64,000 bases of DNA from Microbacterium sp. (lineage in GTDB: Bacteria; Actinomycetota; Actinomycetes; Actinomycetales; Microbacteriaceae): assembly GCF_003248605.1 (NCBI RefSeq), contig NZ_QFPF01000002.1, positions 1 through 64,000 on the forward strand, given 5' to 3'. Shown piece after piece: positions 34,897 to 44,500 of this stretch. A model generated the notes under the pieces. It saw only the letters and a program-made list of their open reading frames with translations, had not been told where the DNA came from and ran no database searches. Both the position numbers and the translations under genes were made by a program. Numbering within the stretch: the first letter of the stretch is position 1; each line of letters starts with the position of its first letter.

Positions 34897-35736
34897 ATGC
34901 GTTTCGCTCGAGTCGGTGAAGCGGGCGCCGAGACGCCCGCGGTCGTGGCCGACGACATCCTCTACGATCTGTCGGGTCTGACGGCGGACATCGACGGCGC
35001 GTTCTTCGCCGGGGGCGGCATCGCCCGCGCGCGGGAGGCGCTCGCCGCGGGCGTGCTCTCACCGCTCGAGGGCCCGCCCCCGCGCATCGGCGCGCCGATC
35101 GCCCGACCCTCGGCGATTCTCTGCGTCGGCATGAATTACGCGGCCCACGCGGCCGAGTCGGGCTCGCAGCCCCCCGAGAACCTCGTGATGTTCCAGAAGA
35201 CGCCGAACACGATCGCGGGGCCCCACGACGACGTCGCGATCCCGCGCGGCAGCGAGAAGACCGACTGGGAGGTGGAGCTGGGCGTCGTCATCGGCAGCCG
35301 CGCGCTCTATCTCGAAAGCCCCGCCGCCGCGTCGGCGCACATCGCGGGCTTCGTGCTCGCGAACGACCTGTCCGAGCGGGCGTGGCAGCTCGAGATCTCG
35401 GGCGGCCAGTGGGGCAAGGGCAAGTCCGCGCCCGGCTTCACGCCGACGGGTCCGTGGCTGGTCACCCCCGACGAGGTCGACCCCTCCGACCTGCGGCTGC
35501 GCAGCCGGGTCAACGGCGAGCCGCGACAGGACTCCCGCACCGCCGATCTCATCTTCGATGTGCCGTACATCGTCTGGCATCTGTCCCAGTTCATGGCACT
35601 CGAGGCGGGAGACCTGATCCTCACCGGCACCCCGGAGGGCGTTGCGCTCTCGGGGCGATTCCCCTATCTGCGGGCGGGGGACGTCGTCGAGCTCGAGATC
35701 GACGGTCTCGGCAGCCAGCGCCAGGTGATGGTGTGA
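34897..35736 (+). CDS. FAH-family 2,4-diketo-3-deoxy-L-fuconate hydrolase
   Basis: A 279-aa fumarylacetoacetate hydrolase-family protein. ILCVGMNYAAHAAESG, the metal-binding EVELGVVIG with its acidic residues, and LTGTPEGVAL are family landmarks. In the non-phosphorylative fucose route this enzyme splits 2,4-diketo-3-deoxy-L-fuconate into pyruvate and L-lactate. Its start (ATG 34897) is preceded by GGGAG; the SDR gene overlaps its stop (GTGA). Other FAH roles are possible, but the gene pair strongly supports this one. Confidence 0.88.
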   Translation: MRFARVGEAGAETPAVVADDILYDLSGLTADIDGAFFAGGGIARAREALAAGVLSPLEGPPPRIGAPIARPSAILCVGMNYAAHAAESGSQPPENLVMFQKTPNTIAGPHDDVAIPRGSEKTDWEVELGVVIGSRALYLESPAAASAHIAGFVLANDLSERAWQLEISGGQWGKGKSAPGFTPTGPWLVTPDEVDPSDLRLRSRVNGEPRQDSRTADLIFDVPYIVWHLSQFMALEAGDLILTGTPEGVALSGRFPYLRAGDVVELEIDGLGSQRQVMV

Positions 35737-36479
35737 GCGCCTCAATGGAGGGTCTCGTCGCCATCGTCACGGGCGGCGCGTCGGGCATCGGTGCGGCGAT
35801 CGTTCGACGGCTCGCGGCCGACGGCGCGACGGTCGTCGTCTTCGATCGTGACGAAGCGACGCGGGATGCCGGGGGTCACACGGTCGACGTCGGCGACGAC
35901 GTCGCAGTCCGGGCGGCCGTGGCCGCCGTCGGCGCCGACCACGGTCGCATCGACATCGTCGTCAACAACGCCGGCATCGGAGCCGCCGGCTCGATCGAGG
36001 ACAACGACGACGCCGAATGGCATCGGGTCTTCGACGTGAACGTGGTCGGCATGGTGCGCGTCGCGCGCGCGGCGCTGCCGTGGCTGCGGCGGTCGGACGC
36101 GGCATCCATCGTCAACATGGCGTCGATCGCCGCGACCGCCGGGCTGCCCCGGCGCGCGCTGTACGGCGCGAGCAAGGGGGCGGTGCTCGCGCTGACCCTG
36201 CAGATGGCCGCCGATCACGTGCGCGAGGGCATCCGCGTCAACGCCGTCAGCCCCGGCACCGCCGACACCCCGTGGGTGGGCCGGCTGCTCGGCGCGGCCG
36301 ATGACCCCGCCGCGGAGCGTGCCGCCCTCGAGGCCCGTCAGCCGCACGGCCGTCTCGTCAGCGCGGACGAGGTCGCCGACGCCGTCGCCTACCTCGCGAG
36401 CCCGCGCGCCGGATCGACCACGGGCACCGCGCTCGCCGTCGACGGCGGCATGTCGGGTCTGCGCCTGCGTCCGCGCTGA
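35733..36479 (+). CDS. SDR: predicted 2-keto-3-deoxy-L-fuconate dehydrogenase
   Basis: A 248-aa classical short-chain dehydrogenase: TGGASGIGAAI for the cofactor, NNAGIG, Ser in NMASIA, and the catalytic YGASK. In the pathway it oxidises 2-keto-3-deoxy-L-fuconate at C4 to the diketo acid consumed by the FAH enzyme encoded just upstream. GTG 35733 overlaps the FAH stop; ATG 35745 is an alternative start. An L-fucose dehydrogenase role cannot be excluded, but the aldo/keto reductase fits that better. Confidence 0.85.
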   Translation: MSASMEGLVAIVTGGASGIGAAIVRRLAADGATVVVFDRDEATRDAGGHTVDVGDDVAVRAAVAAVGADHGRIDIVVNNAGIGAAGSIEDNDDAEWHRVFDVNVVGMVRVARAALPWLRRSDAASIVNMASIAATAGLPRRALYGASKGAVLALTLQMAADHVREGIRVNAVSPGTADTPWVGRLLGAADDPAAERAALEARQPHGRLVSADEVADAVAYLASPRAGSTTGTALAVDGGMSGLRLRPR

Positions 36480-36506
36480 CGCCGGCCGGCGCTCTAGGCT
36501 GACCCC

Positions 36507-36929
36507 GTGGATATGGAGCACGTCTTCACGGCGATCGCGGTCGGCTTCGAGGCGACCGGCGCGGCCGCGATGATCATCGGCGCGATCATCGCCCTCGTGC
36601 TGGGGGCGCGCTCGCTCTCGCGGCACGAGGGCGGCCGCACCGCGTTCCAGACGCTGCGCAACACGCTCGGGTCGGCGATCCTGCTGGGGCTCGAGATCCT
36701 CGTCGCCGCCGACCTGATCCGCACGATCACCTCCAAGCCCTCGCTCGAGGATGCGCTGATCCTCGGGCTCATCGTGCTGATCCGCACGATCCTGTCGATG
36801 TCGATCCAGATCGAGATCGAGGGGGTGCTGCCGTGGCGGCGGGCGCTGCTGACCAGCGGCGGTCAGCTGCTGGCCGGCCAGGTGCGCGACGACGCGCGGC
36901 GGGGTCGCGACGCCGCGCGCGGCGAGTAA
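36507..36929 (+). CDS. DUF1622 membrane protein
   Basis: A 140-aa membrane protein of the DUF1622 family with three or four helices (about 10-32, 50-75, 83-103) and a charged C-terminal tail (QVRDDARRGRDAARGE). GFEATGAAAMIIGAI and LRNTLGSAILLGLEILVAAD are family patterns. GTG 36507 has TAGGCT-N6 in front, a leaderless start. It comes after the fucose operon and is probably independent of it. The family's function is not known. Confidence 0.8.
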   Translation: MDMEHVFTAIAVGFEATGAAAMIIGAIIALVLGARSLSRHEGGRTAFQTLRNTLGSAILLGLEILVAADLIRTITSKPSLEDALILGLIVLIRTILSMSIQIEIEGVLPWRRALLTSGGQLLAGQVRDDARRGRDAARGE

Positions 36930-37009
36930 CCCCCGGCATCCACGCCGTCAACCCCCTGGGCACCGCGAAGCGGGCGCGGGATGCTGGGGCTCGACGAAAG
37001 GGGTGCGCC

Positions 37010-37240
37010 ATGACCGCGGACCACGACCGAGATCTTCCCGAGGGTGTCATCGACGCCGACCCGCCCGGCGGCTGGGAGAGCGGACAGACCGCCGACGGCG
37101 AGAGCGCCGAGCAGAACGCCGACGCGATCGGTTCGCCCGAGCTCAGCGACGCGGGACTGCCCGTCGAGGGGCCGGAGTCGACGCAGAACGCCGATCCCGA
37201 CCTCATCCAAGACGACGATCTCTCCGAAGAGGAGTCATGA
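37010..37240 (+). CDS. Small acidic protein
   Basis: A 76-aa, strongly acidic, probably disordered protein (MTADHDRDLPEGVIDADPPG to DDLSEEES). AAAGGGG lies 4 nt before the ATG. It carries an internal near-repeat (SAEQNADAIG and STQNADPDLI). Its ATGA stop overlap couples it to the next gene. Similar short acidic proteins are annotated as hypothetical in Microbacteriaceae; I do not know a function. Confidence 0.6.
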   Translation: MTADHDRDLPEGVIDADPPGGWESGQTADGESAEQNADAIGSPELSDAGLPVEGPESTQNADPDLIQDDDLSEEES

Positions 37241-37452
37241 TGTCGAACACGCAGGACGATCCCGCCATGGATCAGCACCCGACCACCGACGCCGCCAAGC
37301 TCGCCGGCATCGTCGATCAGACTCGCGCCGATGTCGGCGACAAGGACGCCGAGGCGATCGAGCACGTGCTGCGTCAGCGGCTCGAGCAGGTCGGCATCGA
37401 GCTCTCGGACGCCGACATCCGCGACACCGCTCAGAAGATCGCCGCGGGCTAG
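37237..37452 (+). CDS. Small hypothetical protein coupled to the acidic protein
   Basis: A 71-aa soluble protein (MMSNTQDDPAMDQHPTTDAA) with a helical C-terminal half VLRQRLEQVGIELSDADIRD. The first ATG overlaps the upstream stop; a second ATG follows at once. It ends 1 bp before the convergent hydrolase gene. Not recognised; translation is inferred from coupling and codon bias. Confidence 0.6.
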   Translation: MMSNTQDDPAMDQHPTTDAAKLAGIVDQTRADVGDKDAEAIEHVLRQRLEQVGIELSDADIRDTAQKIAAG

Positions 37453-37453
37453 C

Positions 37454-38266
37454 TCAGCCGCCGAGCCACTCCACGATCCGGCGCGCGGCGGGGCCGCCGT
37501 CGCGGATCATGGTCTCGTGCCCGTGGCCGGGCACCTCGACGAACTCGCCGTGGGGCAGCGCGCGTACGACGCGCTCGCACCAGTCCCGGGGCGAGACCGG
37601 ATCCTCCTCGCCGCGCAGCACGAGCACCGGCACGGCGATGCGGGGGTAGGTCCGCTCCGGGCGGTGCACGAGCATCGCCCGCGTCTTGCGGATCAGGTGC
37701 GGCCGGGCCCGCAGGTATTCGCGCGCACCCAGCAGCAGCACCTTGGGGCTCTCGTCGAGCAGGTCGGTCACGAGCAGCCGCAGCTGCGTCAGCGCGCGGC
37801 GGGCACGGTCGTTCACGGTCGGCGCGACGAGCACGACCGCGGACGCGAGGCGGTGCCGGGCCTCGACCTCGGCCACCACCTGCGTGCCCATCGAGTGGCC
37901 GATCAGCACGGGCCGCTCGATCCGCTCGGCGCAGAGCAGCGCCGCGACGGTGTCGGCCATGCGCTCGATCGTCGGCGTCCGGGGCGGCTCGGGGGACTCT
38001 CCGTAGCCGGGCAGGTCGACCGCGATCACCCGTCCGGTCCGTTCGAGGTGCAGCGCCACGTCGCCGAAGACCTTGCGGCCCATTCCGATGCCGTGCACGA
38101 GGACGAAGGTGCGCGCCCCCGTCCCGCGCTCGCCGACGATGAGCGTCGACCCGTCGTGGGTGAAGGGACGGGGTGGATGCTCGGGGTCGGGCGTTCCCGT
38201 GACCTCGTCGATCAGGTGGTCGGCGCTCTCGGCGAGATCGCCGAACGGATCGAGGTCGTCGCTCAC
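37454..38266 (-). CDS. Alpha/beta hydrolase
   Basis: A 270-aa alpha/beta hydrolase. The oxyanion-hole segment VLVHGIGMGRKVF, the nucleophile elbow IGHSMG, Asp in LVLRGEEDPVSPRDW and His in VPGHGHE make a complete triad. An acidic N-terminal extension of about 40 residues (DDLDPFGDLAESADHL) precedes the fold. No signal peptide; the substrate is not predictable. Diverges from the MFS gene. Confidence 0.85.
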   Translation of the reverse strand: MSDDLDPFGDLAESADHLIDEVTGTPDPEHPPRPFTHDGSTLIVGERGTGARTFVLVHGIGMGRKVFGDVALHLERTGRVIAVDLPGYGESPEPPRTPTIERMADTVAALLCAERIERPVLIGHSMGTQVVAEVEARHRLASAVVLVAPTVNDRARRALTQLRLLVTDLLDESPKVLLLGAREYLRARPHLIRKTRAMLVHRPERTYPRIAVPVLVLRGEEDPVSPRDWCERVVRALPHGEFVEVPGHGHETMIRDGGPAARRIVEWLGG

Positions 38267-38333
38267 CCCACCACGCTACCCGCGCGTCGCGCGCGTGCCC
38301 GACGGCGGCTGCGGGGCACTAGCGTGGGGAGAG

Positions 38334-39824
38334 ATGTCGGATTCAGCCCACGCGCCAGGCGGCGCGCCGCGCACCCAGAGCATCCCCCTCTCGTCGGCGC
38401 AGCGCTGGCGCGCCTTCTGGGTCTGCGTCGCCGTGGCGGGCATCACGATCCTCGACCTGTCCAAGGTCAATGTCGCGCTGCCCTCGATCGAGGCCGCGCT
38501 CGGGGCCGGATCGACCGAGCTGCAGCTGATCGTGTCGGGCTACGTGCTCACGTTCGGCCTCGCGCTCGTGCCGATGGGCCGCCTCGGCGATCAGCGATCC
38601 CGTCGGATGCTCTTCATCGTCGGGCTCACCCTGTTCACCTTGACGAGCGTCGTCTGCGCGCTGGCACCCAACACGGCGGTGCTGCTGGCGGGGAGACTCC
38701 TGCAGGGAGTGGCCGCCGGCATCCAGATGCCCCAGGTGCTGGGGCTGATCCAGCAGCTGTTCCAGGGCAAGGAGCGCGGCCGCGCCTTCGGCCTGTTCGG
38801 TGCGACGATCGGCGTCGCGACGGCGGTCGGCCCGACCCTGGGCGGTCTCATGATCGCCCTCGGCGGCCCCGACGACGGCTGGCGCCTGATCTTCTGGATG
38901 AATCTGCCGCTCGGAGTGATCGCCATCGCGCTCGCGGCGTGGGTGCTGCCCTCGACGCGCGCACGATCGCGTCGCCGGCTCGAGCTGGACCCCGTGGGCG
39001 TCGTGCTTTTCGGCATCACGGTGCTCGCGCTGATGTGGCCGTTCCTGTTCACCACCGGATCCCCGGACGACGATCCGCTGCGCTGGTGGCTGCTGGTCGT
39101 GTTCGCCCTGTTCGCGGCGGCGTTCGTCGCCTGGGAGCGCGGCTACAGCGCGCGCGGGCACAACCCGCTGATCCCGCTGAGCCTGTTCGGGGTCTCCTCC
39201 TTCCGCAACGGCACGCTCATCGCCACCACCTACTTCGCCGGCGCGCCCGCGCTGTTCCTGCTCACGACGCTGTACCTGCAGAGCGGCCTGGGCCTGGAGC
39301 CCGTGTTCGCCGGCATGGTCTCGATCGGGTTCGCGCTGGCGAGCGCCGTCGCGTCGTGGCTCGGCGGCAACCTCGTCGGGCGGTACGGTCGCCCCATCGT
39401 CGTGTGGGGTCTTGCGGCCGTGCTGCTGAGCGTCGGCGGTCTCGTGCTCGCCGCGCTGTATCTGCCTTCGGCATCCGTCGCCTTCGTCATGGCGGGGATC
39501 ATGGCGGTCGGCGGGTTCGGGGGAGGCCTCGTGATCGCTCCCAACCAGACGCTCGCGCTCGCCGAGATCCCGGTCCAGCAGGGCGGTCTCGCCGGCTCGG
39601 TAGGGCAGCTCGGTCAGCGCATCGGCACGGCCGTGGGCACCGCCGTCGCGCTGTCGCTGTTCTACGCGGCGGTCTTCCGCGAGCAGGACGAGGCGCCGCC
39701 GCTCGTGGTCTACCACGACGCCTACATGTACGGGATGCTGGCGGTCGCCCTGTTCTTCGCGATCGCCTTCGTGCTGGCCGTGGTCGACCTCACGTCGCGC
39801 CGGCGGGGCCGCACGAGAGCCTGA
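38334..39824 (+). CDS. MFS drug-efflux transporter (DHA2-type, 14 helices)
   Basis: A 496-aa major facilitator transporter. Helix 1 carries ILDLSKVNVALPSIEAAL, loop 2-3 the motif GRLGDQRSRR, and helix 5 the antiporter motif GATIGVATAVGPTLGG, which together indicate the DHA2 family of drug/H+ antiporters. Fourteen helices are expected from the length. GGGGAGAG before ATG 38334 can serve as ribosome site and TAGCGT as -10. No local regulator identifies a substrate. Confidence 0.88.
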   Translation: MSDSAHAPGGAPRTQSIPLSSAQRWRAFWVCVAVAGITILDLSKVNVALPSIEAALGAGSTELQLIVSGYVLTFGLALVPMGRLGDQRSRRMLFIVGLTLFTLTSVVCALAPNTAVLLAGRLLQGVAAGIQMPQVLGLIQQLFQGKERGRAFGLFGATIGVATAVGPTLGGLMIALGGPDDGWRLIFWMNLPLGVIAIALAAWVLPSTRARSRRRLELDPVGVVLFGITVLALMWPFLFTTGSPDDDPLRWWLLVVFALFAAAFVAWERGYSARGHNPLIPLSLFGVSSFRNGTLIATTYFAGAPALFLLTTLYLQSGLGLEPVFAGMVSIGFALASAVASWLGGNLVGRYGRPIVVWGLAAVLLSVGGLVLAALYLPSASVAFVMAGIMAVGGFGGGLVIAPNQTLALAEIPVQQGGLAGSVGQLGQRIGTAVGTAVALSLFYAAVFREQDEAPPLVVYHDAYMYGMLAVALFFAIAFVLAVVDLTSRRRGRTRA

Positions 39825-39830
39825 GCGCCC

Positions 39831-40319
39831 TCAGGCGACCGCCCGGCGCTCTTCGGCAACGACCGTGGCGAGGTCGTCGCCGAAGGTGTAGCGCGCGGCG
39901 ATCCGCCCGCCGCGCAGCACGTCGGGCAGCCAGCGACCGGCGTCGTCCCACATGCGCGCGTAGGGCACATCATCGAGTGCGAACCAGCGCGGCACGATCT
40001 CCTCGGTCTCGACGGGCTCGCCCCGCCAGGTGGTGCACGTGAACACGTGCGAGCGCTGCGACCACGAGGGCTGGGAGGGGAACAGGTAGTCGAGCACGCC
40101 GGCCGGCTCGAGGTCGTCGGCCTCGATGTGCAGTCCGGTCTCTTCGTGCACCTCGCGCACGGCCCCCTCGCGGACGCTCTCGCCCGCCTCGACCTTGCCG
40201 CCGATGCCCACGACCTTGCCGAGGCCGAGCCCGGTGCGCTTGTAGCCCAGCAGCACGTCGGTGCCGCCTGCCGCGCCGGGGCGCAGCAGGTAGACGACAC
40301 AGACGTCGGGCAGGTCCAT
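39831..40319 (-). CDS. NUDIX hydrolase (8-oxo-dGTP diphosphatase type)
   Basis: A 162-aa NUDIX protein. The Nudix box runs GKVEAGESVREGAVREVHEE then TGL (about residues 41-63), with all catalytic Glu residues present. It resembles MutT/MTH1 proteins that remove oxidised nucleotides. Start ATG 40319 is preceded by TACCCT-N6, a leaderless -10. Convergent with the MFS gene and divergent from sbcD, so a DNA-quality neighbourhood. Confidence 0.85.
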   Translation of the reverse strand: MDLPDVCVVYLLRPGAAGGTDVLLGYKRTGLGLGKVVGIGGKVEAGESVREGAVREVHEETGLHIEADDLEPAGVLDYLFPSQPSWSQRSHVFTCTTWRGEPVETEEIVPRWFALDDVPYARMWDDAGRWLPDVLRGGRIAARYTFGDDLATVVAEERRAVA

Positions 40320-40428
40320 GCGGTCAGGGTACGCCCGGTGTGTTTCGCGGGCGTGTCGGCGCGTGCGCTCTCGGCGAACCGCGGGGGCGCTTCCGGTCGA
40401 TGTCGGAGACCGACCGTAGCGTGTGGGC

Positions 40429-41586
40429 ATGCGCATCCTGCACACCTCCGACTGGCACATCGGCCGCTCCTTCCACGGCCACGCCACCCTCGACGCGCTG
40501 CACGGCGTGCTCGAGACGCTCGCCGGCCAGGTGCGCGATCGGGGCGTCGACGTCGTGGTGCTCGCGGGCGACGTCTTCGACTCCGCGACGCCCGCCGCCG
40601 CGTGCTACACGCTGCTCACGGACGCGCTCGCGGCGATCCGCGATGCCGGCGCCGAGGTCGTGGTCACGAGCGGCAACCACGACTCCGCGGCGCGGCTGGG
40701 ATTCCAGGCGCCCTTCCTCGCACGGGCCGGCGTGCACGTGCGCACCGATCCGCGCACGCTCGCCGATCCCGTCACGATCGACGATGAGCACGGTCCCGTG
40801 CACTTCTACGGCATCCCCTACCTCGAGCCCTCGATCGTGCGGCCGCTGTGGCCCGACGAGACGCTGCGCACGCAGGCGCAGACGATGTCGCACGCCATGT
40901 CGCTCGTGCGCGCCGACCTCGCGGTGCGCGGCGGGCGGTCGGTGGCGCTCGCGCACTGCTTCGCCGCGGGTATCGAGCCCACGCCCGGCGTCGAGCGCGA
41001 GATCCGACAGGGCACGCTCGACGTCGTGCCCCTGTCGGTGTTCGACGGTCCCGACTATGTCGCCCTCGGCCACATCCACGGCCGCAGCGAGCTCTCGGCA
41101 CGTGTGCGCTACGCCGGTGCACCGCTGCACTACTCCTTCGGCGAGCAGCACAAGCCGCGCGGCTCGTGGCTGGTCGACCTCGATGCGCGGGGCCTGGCGG
41201 GCGTCGAGTGGCTGGGACTTCCGGTGCCCCGGCCGCTGGTCACCCTGACCGCGCCGATCGACGAGCTCCTCGGCGACGAGCGCTTCGCCGTGCACGAGGA
41301 CTCGTGGGTGTGCGCGCAGTACACCGACACCGCGCCTCAGGTCGACCCGATGCGACGCCTGCGCGCCCGCTTCCCGCACTGCGCGACCGTCGTGCACGCG
41401 CCGGCCATCGTGGCCGAAGACTCCGGCTCGACGTACCGCGAACGTCTGCGCGACGCCGTCAGCGACACCGAGCGCATCGACGCCTTCCTCGACCACGTCC
41501 GCGCGGGCGAGGGGCCCTCCGAGCGCGAGCGCGAGCTGCTGGCCGACGTGCTCGATGACCGAGTGCGCGCCGAGGCCCTCGCATGA
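40429..41586 (+). CDS. sbcD: Exonuclease SbcCD, nuclease subunit D
   Basis: A 385-aa Mre11-type calcineurin-like nuclease. The metal motifs MRILHTSDWHIG, VLAGDVFDSATP, VVTSGNHDSAARL and YVALGHIHGR are all intact. It pairs with SbcC to cleave DNA hairpins and protein-blocked ends. TAGCGT-N6-ATG marks the start at 40429, six bases downstream of an alternative GTG. Its stop overlaps sbcC by 4 bp. Confidence 0.95.
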   Translation: MRILHTSDWHIGRSFHGHATLDALHGVLETLAGQVRDRGVDVVVLAGDVFDSATPAAACYTLLTDALAAIRDAGAEVVVTSGNHDSAARLGFQAPFLARAGVHVRTDPRTLADPVTIDDEHGPVHFYGIPYLEPSIVRPLWPDETLRTQAQTMSHAMSLVRADLAVRGGRSVALAHCFAAGIEPTPGVEREIRQGTLDVVPLSVFDGPDYVALGHIHGRSELSARVRYAGAPLHYSFGEQHKPRGSWLVDLDARGLAGVEWLGLPVPRPLVTLTAPIDELLGDERFAVHEDSWVCAQYTDTAPQVDPMRRLRARFPHCATVVHAPAIVAEDSGSTYRERLRDAVSDTERIDAFLDHVRAGEGPSERERELLADVLDDRVRAEALA

Positions 41587-44500
41587 GGCTGCACAGGCTC
41601 GAGGTCGAGGGGTTCGGGCCCTTCCGTGAGCGGCAGGTCGTCGACTTCGACGCCTACGCCGACGACGGCATCTTCCTGATCACCGGGCGCACCGGCACCG
41701 GCAAATCGAGCATCCTCGACGCGGTGTGCTTCGCCCTCTACGGAGGCGTGCCCCGGTACGAGTCGGGCGAGCGGCGCCTGCGCAGCGACCACTGCGCGCC
41801 CGACGACGTGAGCGAGGTCATCGTCGAGTTCAGCACGGGCGAGCGCCGGTTCCGCGTCACCCGGGCACCGGAGTACGAACGACCCAAGCGGCGCGGATCG
41901 GGGATGGCGCTCGAGGCGCACCGCGCCGCCCTCGAGGAGCACAGGGGCGGGGTCTGGACGGGTCTGGCGGCCCGCCCCGTCGACGTCGCACACGAGCTCG
42001 AGCAGATCCTGCAGCTGACCCAGCAGCAGTTCCTGCAGGTGATCCTGCTCGCTCAGGGACGGTTCGCGCGCTTCCTGCTCGCCAAGAACGATGAGCGGCA
42101 GGCCCTCCTGCGCACGCTGTTCGGCACTCGCCGCTTCGAGGAGTACGAGAAGGCCCTCGAGCAGCGCCGCAGGATCGCCGAGGCGGCGGCGGGGGCCGGC
42201 GCCGACCAGATGGCGATGGTGCTCGACGAGGCGCGCCGCGTCGCGACGGACGCGGGCATCGAGGTCGCCGCGTCCGCGGATCCCGCCGAGGTGGCCCGCG
42301 TCGCCGATCGCGCGGCGTATCGGGCCGAGACGGCGCAGCACGCGCATGTCGCGGCCGAGACCGCCCTGCACGCCGCCGAGGCTGTGCTGGCCGCCCGCAC
42401 GGCCGAGGGCGAGCGTCAGCGTCAGCGTGACCGCTCGCGTCTGCGCCTCGCCGAGCTCGAGTCGCAGACGCCCCGCATCGACGACGACCGCCGCACCCTC
42501 GCGGAGGCCGCGCGTGCCGAGGTCGTGCGCGCCGACGTCGAGAAGGCTCGCGACGCCGCGACGGTGGCCGCAGGCGCCCGAGCCGACGAGCGCGCGGCCC
42601 GTGCCGCGTGGGCCGATCTGCCCGCACACGCGGTGCCGCGCGAACTCGCCCTCGGCGACGAGATCGTTGACCACGACATCGTCGCCCTGCGCGCGCTGGC
42701 CGACGAGGCGACGGCCGACCGCGGAGCCTGGCGGGCCGCGGCGCTCGCCGAGGCCTCCCTCGATGACCTCGCCGCGGCCACGGCCGCGGCGCAGGTGGTG
42801 CTCGCCGATCTGGATGAGCGCCGGTTGTGCGCCGACGAGGCGGCAAGGGGCCGTCCGGCCGCTCTCGCGGCGCTCGATGTGCGACTCGAGACGGCGCATG
42901 CCTCGGCGGCGCTCCTGCCCGCCGCACGCGAACGGCGGCGGGCGCTCGGCGACCAGCGCGACGCCGCAGCGCGCGCCGAGAGCCTGGCCGAGGCACTGCG
43001 CGCGGCCGAGAGCTCCGCGCGAGACGCCGGCGAGGCGCTCGCCGCCGCGGCGGCGCACGTCGCGGCGCTCCTGCGCCTGCGCCTGGACGGCTTCGCCGGC
43101 GAGCTCGCGGCGACGCTGGTACCCGGCGACCCGTGCGCCGTCTGCGGCGCGCGCGAACACCCGCACCCGGCCGAGCGCGCACCCGGCGCCGCCGACGCCG
43201 ACACGATCTCCGCCGCGGAGCAGGCCAAGGCCGCCGCTGCCCGGGCCGATGCCGAGGCGACCTCCGCGCTGGCGGACGCCCGCGCTCGCCACGCCGAGGC
43301 CGCGGCCTCGGCGGGAGGGCGCTCGAGCGCGCAGCTCGACGCCGAGCTCACCGCGGCGACCTCCGCGCTCGAGACGGCCGAAACGGCCGAGACACTCGTG
43401 CAAACGTTGCGCGACGAGCGCGCGGCACTCGTCGCCGAGAACGAGCGCGCCGCAGAGGAGCAGGCGGTGCTGGCCGCCCAGCGGGCGACAGCGGCCGAGA
43501 CGCTCGCGGTCGCGACCGAGCGCCTCGATACCGCGCGCCGCACCGTGGCGCAGGCGCGCGGCGATCACGCCACGGTCGCCGCGCGACTCGACGCCATCGC
43601 GCGGGTGATCCGGTGCGCGCGCGACCTCGCCGACGCCGCCGAGGAGCGTGCGGCGGCCGTCCTGGGGGCGGAGGACGCCGCCACCGCACGCGACGCGGCG
43701 CTGCGCCGGCACGGGTTCGACGACGAAGCCACCGCGCTGACGGCGCTGCGCGACGACGACACGCGCGCTGAGCTCGAGGCGCGCATCCGCGCCCACGACC
43801 TGGCCCTCGCGACCGAGCGGGCGACCCTCCTCGAGCTCGAGCTCGAGGTGCTGCCCGAAGAGCCGATCGACCTCGCCCCGTTCACGTCCGCCGTCGACCT
43901 GGCCCGCGCGGAGCGCGCCACGGCCGCCGCCGCGCTGGCGCGCGCCGAGCAGGTGGCCGAGACCCTGCGCGCGCTCGCCGCTCGGGCAGCGCACGCCGAT
44001 GCCGACACCGCGCGACTGCGCGACGAGCACGAGATCATCGCCCGCCTCGCGCACACCGTGGCGGGCAAGGCGCCCAACACCCGCCGCATGACACTCGAGA
44101 CCTTCGTGCTCGCCGCCGAGCTCGAAGAGATCGTGGCGGCCGCCAACCTGCGCCTGTCCGACATGTCGGACGGCCGCTATCGCCTCCGCCACACCGACGC
44201 GCGCGCGGCGCGTGGAGCCGCGTCGGGGCTCGGCGTCGAGATCATGGACGCCCACACCGGGCGTGCCCGTCCCACCCAGTCCCTCTCGGGCGGCGAGACC
44301 TTCCTCGCCTCGCTCGCCCTCGCGCTGGGACTTGCCGAGGTCGTCACGGGCCGCGCGGGCGGCATCCGGCTCGACACCCTGTTCATCGACGAGGGCTTCG
44401 GCTCCCTCGACCCCGAGACCCTCGACGTCGCGATGCGCACACTCGACGAGCTGCGCCAGGGAGGCCGCACGATCGGGCTGATCAGCCACGTCGAGACGAT

